A stretch of 64,000 nucleotides of DNA from assembly GCA_045611785.1 (NCBI GenBank), contig JAZKXV010000026.1, positions 29,235 to 93,234 of the forward strand. The letters run 5' to 3'. This stretch comes from JAFTYO01 sp045611785. GTDB lineage: Bacteria > Pseudomonadota > Alphaproteobacteria > RF32 > CAG-239. The notes under the pieces were generated by a model that ran no database searches, had not been told where the DNA came from, and saw only the letters and a list, made by a program, of their open reading frames with translations. The position numbers were made by a program, and so were the translations under genes. Of this stretch, positions 24,161-33,465 are shown piece after piece. Positions within the stretch are counted from its first letter, which is position 1, and every line of letters starts with the position of its first letter.

Positions 24161-25569
24161 TATTTTAACACCAAATTTAATATTACCGGAGCATCATATA
24201 ACAAAAACTCAGGCTTAAACATTAACATTACCATTAAAATCATATTTATGAGCAAATAAACATATACACCATAATCAGGCCTATTAAAATCTACCTCACG
24301 ATTATTAAAATACATTGACCGGATAATTTGCAAATATGCAGCCATTACAATTATCAAGCAAACTAAAGAAATAAACATAATGATGTAAGCCTGATTTTCC
24401 ACAAAAGTTTCTAGAGCTGATAATTGACCGATAAATCCGGAAAAAGGAGAAATTCCCATCAAAGATATCATAAAAAACAGCATCGCAGCCGAAACAAAAG
24501 GTCTTACTTTTGCAATTCCGTTAATCATGTTTAAGTTTGCTAAATAAACACCATTACTCTTAAAGCTATAAAATGAAGTATAAACACCAAAAAGTGATAA
24601 AATATAAACTTGTAAATAGATAAATCCTCCTAATAATTTGGAAGCTGTAAACGGAGAAATAAGCAACAATAACATACCTAAATTATAAATTCCGCTATAT
24701 GCAAATATTTTTCTTAAATTTCTACTTGCGTTGGCTCCTATAGCTCCAACAATTAAAGAAAACACTCCAAAAAACAAATACACTAAGTTTAATTCTGAAG
24801 CTAAGGGAATAAACACAATTGTATTTAATTTCATAAATGCAGCAAATAAGGCAAATACAGGAACTAAATTAAAATATGCTGCAACCGGCAATATAGATGG
24901 TGAAACAATATCCGCAAAACAAAAATGCAAAGGAGCAACTCCCAATAAGAACAACATAAAGAACAATATTGCACCGACAATAAACATTGCAATATTGATA
25001 TTTTCACTACCTAAAAATTCGGCAGTTGCTTTATAGTGCCAGTTTTCTATTGATAAACACACAAGTGAGAGAATTAACAACACACTAAAAATCAGAGCCA
25101 TTACTAAATATCTTTTGCTTACATTATGAAGTTCTTCACTTTGTTGGCTAAATTTCAGCAAACTGTAATTTACAAATGATAACAAAATTAAACCACCGCA
25201 TAAAACTCCAAGGTTTATTGTTTTTATGATTAAACTAAAGCTAAACATCGCTAATAATGATAATATGCAAAAATACAATGGATCTACATCTTCTGAAACA
25301 AACCATTTAACAGATAACGAAAGCCAAGCAAACATAACCAATGCACTCAATATATAAAACAGTACGGTATAAGAATTTGCTTCAAAAACATCGGTAAAAA
25401 CAGCTTTATTATAAAACAACACTGAAAAAAGTGCACTTATAATCACTACAATTTTTGTAATTTTAAAATAACTTCTGACTGATGTTGTAAAAAATTTATA
25501 CAACATCAAAGCCAAAACACCTAACAGTAAAGAAACTTCTGAAAATAAATATAAAACATTTTCTATCAT
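24160..25569 (-). CDS. nuoN: NuoN-like complex I antiporter subunit with channel residues lost
   Basis: 469 aa, about 14 transmembrane segments, homologous to complex I subunit N (inner membrane, one of three proton-channel subunits). Recognisable anchors: VAPLHFCFADIV (normally PFHxWTPDVYEG), NLRKIFAYSGIYNLGMLL, and LMGISPFSGFIGQLSAL. Compared from memory with the family, the TM5 Glu is Gly (about 126). The FK lysine of TM7 is Leu208, the APK lysine is Val238, and the C-terminal GK lysine is Gln. It should thus be poor at proton transfer. Located between nuoM and birA in canonical order. Confidence 0.82.
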   Translation of the reverse strand: MIENVLYLFSEVSLLLGVLALMLYKFFTTSVRSYFKITKIVVIISALFSVLFYNKAVFTDVFEANSYTVLFYILSALVMFAWLSLSVKWFVSEDVDPLYFCILSLLAMFSFSLIIKTINLGVLCGGLILLSFVNYSLLKFSQQSEELHNVSKRYLVMALIFSVLLILSLVCLSIENWHYKATAEFLGSENINIAMFIVGAILFFMLFLLGVAPLHFCFADIVSPSILPVAAYFNLVPVFALFAAFMKLNTIVFIPLASELNLVYLFFGVFSLIVGAIGANASRNLRKIFAYSGIYNLGMLLLLISPFTASKLLGGFIYLQVYILSLFGVYTSFYSFKSNGVYLANLNMINGIAKVRPFVSAAMLFFMISLMGISPFSGFIGQLSALETFVENQAYIIMFISLVCLIIVMAAYLQIIRSMYFNNREVDFNRPDYGVYVYLLINMILMVMLMFKPEFLLYDAPVILNLVLK

Positions 25570-25581
25570 ATCATTTTCCTA

Positions 25582-26997
25582 TCAATATGCAAACCATAGA
25601 GGTTTGAACAAGGATAAAAACAAAATACACATTACAACAAGACATATCACAAACTCAGTTGTATCAATGTCATAAAGTTTATCTTTGCTGTTTATCGGAC
25701 AACTGTCATCTTTTAATGAATATAAAGTTTGCAACAAGGTAACAGATGCCAATACTAGCGTAATTATTATGGCTGTTCCCATGTACAAGCTCACATTAAA
25801 AATTTCTGATATTATAATAAAATTATTCCAAAAAAGCGCCGATACCGGCAAACCAATTATAGCTAAAACCAACATAGAATATGAAAGAGATGCTTTAGGT
25901 AATAAGCACAAAATTCCTGTAACGCTGCCATATAGCTTATCACTCTCTGTTTCAATATGCGTAACAAGCATTGTTAATGCTGAAACTACCAAAATAAATG
26001 CAAATAAAGAATATGAAATATTATCAACTAAAATATCTGTAGGTAAAAACACTCCTATTAAATATAGCAAATAATATACCAAAGTATATGCAAAAAACTT
26101 TTCTTTTGCCGAACTGTTAGAATATCCGCTGAAAGCAATAAACAACATTGTAATTATACAGAAAACTTCAAAAATTGGAGCTAAAGATGAAATTTCATCA
26201 GGAATATTAGCTGGCCAAAACCGCATAAATCCATATAAACCAACGACCGGTATCAAATTAACTTCTATATATGAGAGTGAATTTTTCATTGAATTTATAA
26301 TAGAGGTTATCCAATAATGAAACGGCCATACAGGTATACGAGATATAAAAGCTAAAAATATAGCACTCCAAATCCAAATACCATACCGGCTGTCTAATTC
26401 CACAGTTGAAATCTGATTAATTTCCACACTATTACCGACCAATGCATATAAAGTAACCACAGCACTTAAAAATAAAAAAGCACCTATAAAATTATATAAA
26501 AAGAATCGGGAAATAATTTTATATTTCTTTCCATCGCTAATGATTCCTGTTTGCATATATAAAGGAATTATCATCAACACAAAGAACGTATAAAATGAAA
26601 AAATATCTACTGATGAAAAATAAGCATTAATTGAAAACAAAAAACACATAGCAAAAAACAACACAGGCTTCTGAGATGTTCTCTGATGCTTTACCTCAAA
26701 AACACCTATAAGCATTGCAAGATGTACAGCCAAAATTAACATCAGCGATGTAACATCAACTCCGAACACCAAACTTACTCTGGGCAAAATAGGCCAAACA
26801 AACGAACTGACTGCTTGTATTTCATTACTATGAACATCAATATCTGCAAACAACCTTAAAATAAGGAAAATATTGCTCAAAATAGTAAAAATTGCAACAT
26901 TTACTGAGTTTGTATAATTCCCATTATGAGAAGATATAACAAACAATCCGCCGATTAATGGTAAACATATAATAACCAACAACAAAATTTCAGCCAT
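25582..26997 (-). CDS. nuoM: NuoM-like complex I antiporter subunit with channel residues lost
   Basis: 471 aa, about 14 transmembrane segments. Anchors to NuoM: FYTFFVLMIIPLY (normally FFExxLIPM), FISRIPVWPFHYW (normally VKxPxxPxHxW), VGLYGFMRF, and GLPVSALFWNNF (normally GFxGEF). The TM5 Glu is Val140, the TM7 Lys is Arg220, the TM8 Lys is about Val251, and the C-terminal Glu is Asn. Hydrophobic architecture and length are otherwise normal. Starts on TAATG overlap with the nuoL stop, so translation is coupled. Confidence 0.82.
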   Translation of the reverse strand: MAEILLLVIICLPLIGGLFVISSHNGNYTNSVNVAIFTILSNIFLILRLFADIDVHSNEIQAVSSFVWPILPRVSLVFGVDVTSLMLILAVHLAMLIGVFEVKHQRTSQKPVLFFAMCFLFSINAYFSSVDIFSFYTFFVLMIIPLYMQTGIISDGKKYKIISRFFLYNFIGAFLFLSAVVTLYALVGNSVEINQISTVELDSRYGIWIWSAIFLAFISRIPVWPFHYWITSIINSMKNSLSYIEVNLIPVVGLYGFMRFWPANIPDEISSLAPIFEVFCIITMLFIAFSGYSNSSAKEKFFAYTLVYYLLYLIGVFLPTDILVDNISYSLFAFILVVSALTMLVTHIETESDKLYGSVTGILCLLPKASLSYSMLVLAIIGLPVSALFWNNFIIISEIFNVSLYMGTAIIITLVLASVTLLQTLYSLKDDSCPINSKDKLYDIDTTEFVICLVVMCILFLSLFKPLWFAY

Positions 26998-28667
26998 TAC
27001 TTATTTTCCTTTATAAAACACCATATCAACACTGCTACAGCCAAAATAAAATTAAAGAAATAATATGTTTTCCAGTGTCTTACAGATTTTCTAAAAACAC
27101 GAATAGTAAAAGCATTTATTGATGACAACATTGCCGTTAGCGTTTTTTCAATAAATATGAAATCGAACAAAACCGTAAGCAACCTGCCCATAATTTTCAC
27201 CGGCCTCACTATTATTATATCATAAACATGTGCAGAAAAATCTATCTTTTGCAATTTTGTATTCAAATAAGAATTTTGATATATAAATCTAAGCGGATAT
27301 AATTTAATAAGTATTAAATATATAGCACAAAATACTAAAGAACTTATCCAAAATGTTTTACACTTGCCTATCTCAAAAGATGCTATTGTTATACAAAGTA
27401 GCAAAACGACAAACGGCGAATAACTTAATACGGGCATCTTGGTCTGATGTCGTGTAATGACAAATAATTGTGAATAAAGATGCGATGATGCCACTACAAA
27501 CAATACCGTAAAAAGATAAATCCAATATTGATCATTATTATTAATTTTTGCAATTTGCGATAAAAATGCCAAGCTTACCAAGACATATGCAAAAACATCA
27601 AAATTAAGCAATGATCTGTTTACATATTTATTAGAATCGATTAAGTGCAAATTATTTTCCCGGTTCACACTATAGTGTGCATAATATAAACACAGATTGA
27701 TGCAAAAACCAAAAATAAGCATTAAAGAAAAATGTGCACCCCATATAAAGTCTGCATTTTGGACACTTTTAACCAATAATGCTATAATCAACATATTAAG
27801 ATAAACAGTTTTTTCCTTTAAGTTATTAATTACGATTGTACCAATAGCACCCCATACCATAGTTAAAACAACCGCAATGTTTAAGCACATATCAAATGAT
27901 GGTGAAACCACTAATAACGGATAAAACTTCATAAATAAGATAAGAGCCACCATAGGAGTCGATAAATACGGAATTAAAATAAGCCTATGAAATTTAGTGT
28001 TTTTCAAATCTAATAAATAACTTTGAAAAAGGAAAAAACCAAATTTTATGAACAAGCTTATTATTATCACAAACATTATAAAATCACGATGTCGTCCGGT
28101 TTCATAATAATGCACCATATTTGTTACTTCCAGTGTTTCTAACTTACCTTTCAGCATTGCCATAACCAGAAACAACCCCATATCGGCAATCAAATTATAT
28201 ATACTATAACGCCGGCTTGCATAAATATCTTTAATAAGCAACTGGCTTAAAATATCTGTTACAAACACAAATGTGATAATCTGAAGCAAATTATTTCCGG
28301 TTATTAACATAATAAGGCTTAACAAGTTTAACACCAAAATAGCGGAAAAACTTTTTTTGTTTTGTTCGTATCTAAAAAACAAGTTATTCACAAGCGCCAA
28401 TATCGTAATAACAAAAAACGGAAATATAAGACGATAGTTATTAACAGATGAAACTATATCAATTTTTATATCGCCACTACGAGAACTATCCCATACCAAT
28501 GTAGTAATTGCTTCTGCTCCGATTCGCATATCTAAGCAAAAAAAGTAAAAAACAGCCACGGTTGCAGCGGTAATTAAGGGAGCCGCAATTCTATCTAATC
28601 TATGCTTAAACCTTATAAGAGATAAAATTCCTATAAAAAGCAAATAAGAAACCGTATTAACCAGCAT
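26997..28667 (-). CDS. nuoL: NuoL-like complex I antiporter subunit, shortened and degenerate
   Basis: 556 aa; usual NuoL is ~610-650. The NuoL-specific C-terminus is present (DIIIVRPVKIMGRLL, then a final helix), as are the NLIADMG segment (Asp162) and Lys284 of NLKEKTVY. Lys208 matches the TM7 lysine. Missing: the WEG Glu of TM5 (region 132-145 reads TFVFVTDILSQ) and the HxxTHAFFK histidines and lysine (region 312-326 reads HFSLMLIFGFCINL). The AGFFSKDE loop is also missing. No nuoA-K genes precede it; a terminator and unrelated gene do. GGTGGA Shine-Dalgarno. Confidence 0.78.
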   Translation of the reverse strand: MLVNTVSYLLFIGILSLIRFKHRLDRIAAPLITAATVAVFYFFCLDMRIGAEAITTLVWDSSRSGDIKIDIVSSVNNYRLIFPFFVITILALVNNLFFRYEQNKKSFSAILVLNLLSLIMLITGNNLLQIITFVFVTDILSQLLIKDIYASRRYSIYNLIADMGLFLVMAMLKGKLETLEVTNMVHYYETGRHRDFIMFVIIISLFIKFGFFLFQSYLLDLKNTKFHRLILIPYLSTPMVALILFMKFYPLLVVSPSFDMCLNIAVVLTMVWGAIGTIVINNLKEKTVYLNMLIIALLVKSVQNADFIWGAHFSLMLIFGFCINLCLYYAHYSVNRENNLHLIDSNKYVNRSLLNFDVFAYVLVSLAFLSQIAKINNNDQYWIYLFTVLFVVASSHLYSQLFVITRHQTKMPVLSYSPFVVLLLCITIASFEIGKCKTFWISSLVFCAIYLILIKLYPLRFIYQNSYLNTKLQKIDFSAHVYDIIIVRPVKIMGRLLTVLFDFIFIEKTLTAMLSSINAFTIRVFRKSVRHWKTYYFFNFILAVAVLIWCFIKENK

Positions 28668-28683
28668 ATTTATCCACCAAAAA

Positions 28684-28712
28684 ATTTAAGGGCTCGATAG
28701 CCCTTAAAACAA
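28684..28712 (-). terminator. Terminator upstream of nuoL
   Basis: TTAAGGGCT / AGCCCTTAA hairpin; on the minus strand it is followed by AAATTTTTT. It separates the 105-aa gene from nuoL, so nuoL needs read-through or a promoter I cannot identify. Confidence 0.75.
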
Positions 28713-28727
28713 CGTATAAACTAAATT

Positions 28728-29045
28728 TTACATAAATGCTTTAACATCTTTAACGATTCGCACGGGAACTTTATATTCTCTAACAACATCATCGTCATTA
28801 ATTTCCACCACCCAAACTTCTGATACAGATTTCAATGGGTTACGTGCACCTTCTGCGATATCATCAAAATATACAGCATTTTCTTTGCAACGATATAACA
28901 AAGCATATTCTGTTCCATCATAAACAAACAAAGGATTCTCAGGGCCGCCATTGCGTTGTTGAATAATCATCATTATTTGACCTTTGTCATTTTGTAAAAT
29001 ATCATACCTGCTCTTTTTACCGGTTGATTGAGTATTTTCAGCCAT
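28728..29045 (-). CDS. Unknown conserved-looking soluble protein
   Basis: 105 aa, acidic, no membrane segments. Ends with a VWVVEINDDDVVREYKVPVRIVKDV stretch suggesting beta-strands. AGAGGT Shine-Dalgarno, so it belongs to the core-style genes. Not a complex I subunit that I can recognise. Divergent from tRNA-Lys. Confidence 0.65.
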   Translation of the reverse strand: MAENTQSTGKKSRYDILQNDKGQIMMIIQQRNGGPENPLFVYDGTEYALLYRCKENAVYFDDIAEGARNPLKSVSEVWVVEINDDDVVREYKVPVRIVKDVKAFM

Positions 29046-29155
29046 ATTATACCTCTACATAAGATAATTTTATTAATTCATTGAGGAACAATAACACATA
29101 ATTATTAATAAATAAACACTATTTTCATTTTTTTTAACTTTTTTTATTTTTTTAG

Positions 29156-29184
29156 TTGACATGTAATTTTTTATACTCTATATA
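29156..29184 (+). promoter_or_regulatory. Promoter of tRNA-Lys
   Basis: Perfect TTGACA (29156-29161), 17-base spacer, TATATA (29179-29184), 16 bases before the tRNA. Confidence 0.8.
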
Positions 29185-29200
29185 TCACGTCATTGAGTGA

Positions 29201-29276
29201 GGGCTCGTAGCTCAGTCGGTAGAGCATTTGACTTTTAATCAAAGGGTCATGGGTTCGAATCCCGTCGGGCTCACCA
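29201..29276 (+). tRNA. tRNA-Lys (anticodon TTT)
   Basis: Starts GGGCTCGTAGCTCAGTCGGT and ends GGGCTCACCA with encoded CCA. Anticodon stem TTTGA / TCAAA with loop CTTTTAA (anticodon TTT). T-arm GGGTTCGAATCCC. 76 nt, closely similar to standard bacterial tRNA-Lys. Confidence 0.97.
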
Positions 29277-29283
29277 ATAAAGT

Positions 29284-29312
29284 AAGAGGAAGTTTATACT
29301 TCCTCTTTTTTT
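29284..29312 (+). terminator. Terminator of tRNA-Lys
   Basis: AAGAGGAAGT / ACTTCCTCTT, 10 bp, followed by seven T's. Confidence 0.93.
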
Positions 29313-29583
29313 GATTTATACCATTTCTCTAAAGCCTATAAAATATATACTTTAGAGAATATCTTGTATTTTAATAATGGTGATTAAACATTTTAAGATT
29401 TTATGTATTTTTCTCTTTTTTTTGCTCAAATCTATACTTTTTACCATAATTATTTACTATAAAGGTCTCTTTAAAGTATCAAAAAAATAATAACTTATTA
29501 TTTATTTTTAAATAAAAAAGAGTTGTAAAATAAAATACAAAGAATATTATTGAATAATACAAAATATACAAAATGAGAATAGC
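29313..29583. other. AT-rich intergenic region
   Basis: A long inverted repeat TTCTCTAAAG / CTTTAGAGAA lies at about 29333-29361, beyond the tRNA terminator. Otherwise nothing I can assign. Confidence 0.4.
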
Positions 29584-30144
29584 ATGAAAGTACTTTATAT
29601 TGATTCCTGCATACGAGAACACTCACGAACAAAAACATTAGCTGATTATTTAGTTAACAAAATCGGTGGTGATGTTAAAGAGATAGTATTGAGTAAAGAA
29701 AAAATATCACCGGTTGACAATGCTTTTTTGCAAAAAAGAGATAAGTTAATATCGGAGAGCAATTTTAATGATGAAATGTTTTCATACGCCAAAGATTTTG
29801 CAGAAGCTGATGTTATTGTTGTTGCTGCGCCTTACTGGGATTTATCTTTTCCATCAATATTAAAAGTATTTTTTGAGCAAATTAATGTATTAAAATTGGT
29901 GTTTGATTATTCTGATAAAGGTGAAATAGTTTCATTATGCAAAGCTAAAAAGCTTTATTATGTAACAACCAAAGGTGGATATTCTACAGATGATTTTGGG
30001 TTTAAGTATATTGAAGCTTTGAGTAAAACATTTTATGCCATAAAAGATGTTGTTTTAATTAATGCTGAAGGTTTAGATGTTTATGGTAATAATGTTGAAG
30101 ATATTTTAAAAAAAGCAAAAGAAAACATAGATAATTTGCTATAA
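29584..30144 (+). CDS. Flavodoxin-fold NAD(P)H oxidoreductase
   Basis: 186 aa. Opens MKVLYIDSCIREHSRTKTLADYL, matching the FMN phosphate loop of azoreductase/MdaB-type flavodoxin_2 proteins, and has VVAAPYWDLSFPSILKVFFEQI, the typical PxWNFSxPAxLKxxxD region. The later TTKGGYS glycine loop is also family-like. Such enzymes reduce quinones, azo compounds or nitro compounds by two electrons. Weak Shine-Dalgarno (GAGAA). Stands alone. Confidence 0.85.
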   Translation: MKVLYIDSCIREHSRTKTLADYLVNKIGGDVKEIVLSKEKISPVDNAFLQKRDKLISESNFNDEMFSYAKDFAEADVIVVAAPYWDLSFPSILKVFFEQINVLKLVFDYSDKGEIVSLCKAKKLYYVTTKGGYSTDDFGFKYIEALSKTFYAIKDVVLINAEGLDVYGNNVEDILKKAKENIDNLL

Positions 30145-30158
30145 TTAAAAACAAGTAA

Positions 30159-30971
30159 TTATTTAATAAAATCAAAAATAGCTTGATATAACTCGTTTTG
30201 ATTTTTCTTTGTTGTAAAATTATGTGTGCTTTGCGCAATTTTTACAATTCTTGCATTCATTATATCAGCAACTCTTTGAATATCTTTTTCTTCAATCACC
30301 CTATCTTTTTCTGCAATAACAAACAATGTAGGCGCTTTAATATTGTGCGCTAGTTCCAATGCATTGTACGATTTTGCCTCATCTACAATCGTATAAAAAA
30401 TATTTACGGATTTTTCATCTTGTTTATATTCATAATAGCCCTTTTCTTTCCATTGTTTACAAAAATCAGGCATTTTTTTCATACACGTATTTTCCCATTG
30501 TTTTCCACCAACAACCGGTGCAATAGGAATTAGTAAACTTATATTATCATTACTATATGAATACAAAATAGTTGTAGCTGCACCCAGTGAATGTCCAGCA
30601 ATAGCGAACGGTTCTTGATAAAAAGCTTGCTTTTTTGCCCAGTTCACAACAGTTTCTAAATCTTCTAAAAATGTATTTAAGGAAACATTAGACACGTTGC
30701 CATAGCTTTTTCCTAAAGAATATCTGGCATCAAAAGTAACAACAGTGTATCCATTGTCCAAAAAAGCTTTTTTAGCCGATTGTACAACTTGATGATTCAT
30801 ATCAGAAGCTAAGCCATGTAAAATAAAAGCTAATTTGTTACCAGATTCATTGTATATTTTTACATGTATAGACTGTCCTAGATTGTTTTTTAATATAATA
30901 TTATGCTCATTGCTTAAGAATGAACAACTAACAAGCACAAATATTAAAACAAGTAAAAGAATTTTTTTCAT
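30159..30971 (-). CDS. Lipoprotein alpha/beta hydrolase
   Basis: 270 aa from the second methionine, chosen because it begins a clean lipoprotein signal (KKILLLVLIFVLVSC, lipobox ending VSC at residue 16). Alpha/beta-hydrolase landmarks: FILHGLASDMNHQ (oxyanion), FAIAGHSLGAAT (nucleophile Ser), FVIAEKDRVI (Asp) and STHNFT (His). Probably an envelope-anchored esterase or lipase. No Shine-Dalgarno. Confidence 0.85.
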   Translation of the reverse strand: MKKILLLVLIFVLVSCSFLSNEHNIILKNNLGQSIHVKIYNESGNKLAFILHGLASDMNHQVVQSAKKAFLDNGYTVVTFDARYSLGKSYGNVSNVSLNTFLEDLETVVNWAKKQAFYQEPFAIAGHSLGAATTILYSYSNDNISLLIPIAPVVGGKQWENTCMKKMPDFCKQWKEKGYYEYKQDEKSVNIFYTIVDEAKSYNALELAHNIKAPTLFVIAEKDRVIEEKDIQRVADIMNARIVKIAQSTHNFTTKKNQNELYQAIFDFIK

Positions 30972-31148
30972 ATTATACTGTTGCTGGATAAGTATTTTAA
31001 TAGTAAACACTTATCGGAAATATCATAAAAATTGGAAAGTATCAAGTTATTTATTGACTTTAGCTATTATCTGATACGAATATAGATACCAAAAGTATTT
31101 TAGGAGCACTCTAATATTTATTATTTCTTATCAACAAAAGGATTATTT

Positions 31149-31940
31149 ATGAAAAAAATTATTTATTTGTTAGGTGGTATCATTTGCTTATTTGTTTTAT
31201 ATTTAGCAACATTGTTTCTAATGCAAGATAAGTTGCTATTCAAGCCAGATAATAACTATATTTCGCCACAAAAAGCCAATTTAAGTGATGTTAGCGAAAA
31301 TGTGTTAACTATGTCTGATGGAACAAAAATTATGACATGGATAAAAGATGGCAATAAGAATTTACCTGCCATATTGTTTTTTCACGGAAATCGCGGACAA
31401 ATTGCAGAATTTGCTCCTCAAATAATGCGTTTTAATAAAGACGGATATGGAATTTTTTTAGCTGAATACAGGGGATATGGCAATTCAGGAGGAAAAATAA
31501 ATCAAGATAAAATGTTTTCTGATGGGGCTGAAGTATATGATTGGATAAAACAGAGAGGTTATTCTAAAATCATTGTTATAGGATATTCACTTGGTTGTGC
31601 AGCATCAATCGGTTTGGCAAGCAAAAAAAATGTTGATGGATTGGCGCTAATTTCACCTTTCGCTTCGTTATCCCGATTGGTCGCAGAAAAATATCCATTT
31701 TCTAATTGGATATTAAAAGATGACTATCCATCCGAGAAAACTATCCAAAAGTTAACCGCTCCAATTATAATCATTCATGGAACAGCAGATACTTTAGTTC
31801 CAGTTCATCATGCAAAAATATTATATGAACAAAGAAAAAATAATGCAGAGTTACATTTATTGGATGAAAAAGAACATCGAGAAGTATTTTGGGCTGAAGA
31901 AACTCCAGTCTTAATCTTTAATTGGTTAAAACGCTTGTAA
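31149..31940 (+). CDS. Membrane-anchored alpha/beta hydrolase
   Basis: 263 aa. An N-terminal uncleaved helix (residues 4-24) is followed by the hydrolase domain: FFHGNRGQIAEF, AEYRGYGNSGG, IVIGYSLGCAASIG (Ser), IHGTADTLVPVHHA (Asp) and KEHREVFW (His). This matches the YfhR/ABHD13-like serine aminopeptidase group. AAAGGAT Shine-Dalgarno. Divergent from the lipoprotein hydrolase at 30159-30971. Confidence 0.87.
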   Translation: MKKIIYLLGGIICLFVLYLATLFLMQDKLLFKPDNNYISPQKANLSDVSENVLTMSDGTKIMTWIKDGNKNLPAILFFHGNRGQIAEFAPQIMRFNKDGYGIFLAEYRGYGNSGGKINQDKMFSDGAEVYDWIKQRGYSKIIVIGYSLGCAASIGLASKKNVDGLALISPFASLSRLVAEKYPFSNWILKDDYPSEKTIQKLTAPIIIIHGTADTLVPVHHAKILYEQRKNNAELHLLDEKEHREVFWAEETPVLIFNWLKRL

Positions 31941-32253
31941 TTAAAAAAGAAACAATAAAACGGGATTCAAGCATTGCTTATTTAAACAAATATAAAATTC
32001 GTACAATAATATTCAAAACGAGTATGACAAGAAAGAGTGCAACATGCCTGAATAGCTTCAAGGAATGAGACTTTTAGAGTAAACCTAAATCTATGAGAGA
32101 AACTACAAAGTTTCTCTCTTTTTATTTTATCTTATAAAAGTATATGTTTCAGCATAGATGACCAACTTGCCTCATCACAAAAAAACACAATTTGTGGTGT
32201 TTTTTTGTTGTTAGACTAACTAGGAGAAACGCCATCAGGTTCGGAGTGGATAG
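31941..32253. other. Noncoding region with two terminator-like hairpins
   Basis: GAGAGAAACT-aca-AAGTTTCTCTC with a T-rich tail (about 32094-32125), and an ACAAAAAAACAC...GTGTTTTTTTGT hairpin (about 32177-32212). They may bracket short transcripts, but I see no convincing promoter. Confidence 0.5.
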
Positions 32254-32502
32254 TTGGTGAAAACAAATTATAATAATACACATAAACAAGTTATTATCGG
32301 TATAAGTGACGATTTTTTATGGAAAAGCTATATAGTTAAACGTTTGCAAACACAAAGGGTTGCGGGTTATAGTACTTATGCTGAAACAACAGCAAAAATT
32401 CGAGCTCTGTTATATGAAACTAATAGAATAGTTTTACCTCCGATACGAATTTTAGCAGCTAGCGAACATTGCTGCTATCTCACAGACCGTTTCTTGTGTT
32501 AA
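32254..32502 (+). CDS. Possible small protein
   Basis: 82 codons from a GTG. Composition is protein-like and soluble, but the start lacks a Shine-Dalgarno and there is no family match. It could be spurious. Confidence 0.3.
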   Translation: MVKTNYNNTHKQVIIGISDDFLWKSYIVKRLQTQRVAGYSTYAETTAKIRALLYETNRIVLPPIRILAASEHCCYLTDRFLC

Positions 32503-32555
32503 AGAAATGAATAAAGTATGGTGTAAGCACCTCTTTTCATATAATTTTCAGTTAT

Positions 32556-32592
32556 AAAAAAAGAGCTATCATTGAGATAGCTCCTTTTTTTA
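32556..32592. terminator. Bidirectional terminator
   Basis: GAGCTATC-attga-GATAGCTC between A-run and T-run. It serves the HAD gene on the minus strand. Confidence 0.85.
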
Positions 32593-33465
32593 GAATAAAG
32601 GTTCTTTAGATACCCGTGGGAGTATATAGTCCGGGGTAACTCCTTCTTTTAGTATATATTCTGACAAAGAAAGATTATCTCTATTCATTTCATACTCTGT
32701 AACACCGCCTTCTATTACCAAACATCCCTTGATACCGGCTAGTTGTGCACCTTTGATGTCAGTACGAAGTGTATCACCAATCATTAAGATTTTATCCCTT
32801 GGTACATCAGGACAGTATCTTGCAATTAATGCATTGAACACTCTCGGATCCGGTTTTCCGTACATGATAACATGACCATTACGCTCAGCCCAAAGCTTAG
32901 CGATAGTTCCCTGACGGACAACAAATCTTCCACCTTCATTTGCTACCATATCCGGATTAGCGCAGATTAGAGATAAACCGGTCCTAACAAGTTCTTCGAC
33001 CTGAGCAGTAAAATCACTTATCTCTGTGCTGTCATACAGACAACCTTCATTGTCTAACAACTGGGGAATGCCACAGTAAATAAAATCTGCCTCATTTACA
33101 TTGCTTACCAACGCATACAGCGAATTAGCAAACATTGGAGGTATCGGATCAGGTTGCTTGAAGTTTGCCGTACCATAGACATAATAATTACGTCCTTTAA
33201 GCGGCAAATTTCCTGACAGGATATCTTCATTAGCAAATTGGCCTGATGTCAAAAGATCGGTGTAATGAACACCTTTTATAACTCCTTTAGCACCATAACT
33301 TTTGATAGTTCCCTCATTACTATCCGTGGTATTGCTCAGAATATAAACCTGTTTATTCTGATTAATCCAGCTTTTAAATGTTTCAATCACTGCTTTAGAA
33401 ACACCTTGTCCAAAGTTGAAAACGCCATAGGCGTCAACAACAATAACATCATAATTGTTTATCAT
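32590..33465 (-). CDS. HAD superfamily (class IIA) hydrolase
   Basis: 291 aa. Motif I is VVDAYGVF, with the nucleophile Asp and a Tyr where NagD-type enzymes have the second Asp; related HAD-IIA hypothetical proteins have DxWGV or DxYGV. Motif II: LSNTTDS. Motif III/IV: YGKPDPRVF and MIGDTLRTDIKGA. Likely a sugar-phosphate or nucleotide phosphatase. ATG at 33465 preferred to the adjacent TTG. AAAGGAGG lies upstream at unusual distance. More GC-rich than neighbours. Confidence 0.87.
   Translation of the reverse strand: MINNYDVIVVDAYGVFNFGQGVSKAVIETFKSWINQNKQVYILSNTTDSNEGTIKSYGAKGVIKGVHYTDLLTSGQFANEDILSGNLPLKGRNYYVYGTANFKQPDPIPPMFANSLYALVSNVNEADFIYCGIPQLLDNEGCLYDSTEISDFTAQVEELVRTGLSLICANPDMVANEGGRFVVRQGTIAKLWAERNGHVIMYGKPDPRVFNALIARYCPDVPRDKILMIGDTLRTDIKGAQLAGIKGCLVIEGGVTEYEMNRDNLSLSEYILKEGVTPDYILPRVSKEPLF

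Noticed and set aside
24160..28667. Mrp-type Na+/H+ antiporter or membrane-bound hydrogenase instead of complex I subunits
   Set aside because: Gene order with birA and rnj and the NuoL-specific C-terminus favour complex I; no MrpB, C, E, F, G or hydrogenase genes are adjacent.
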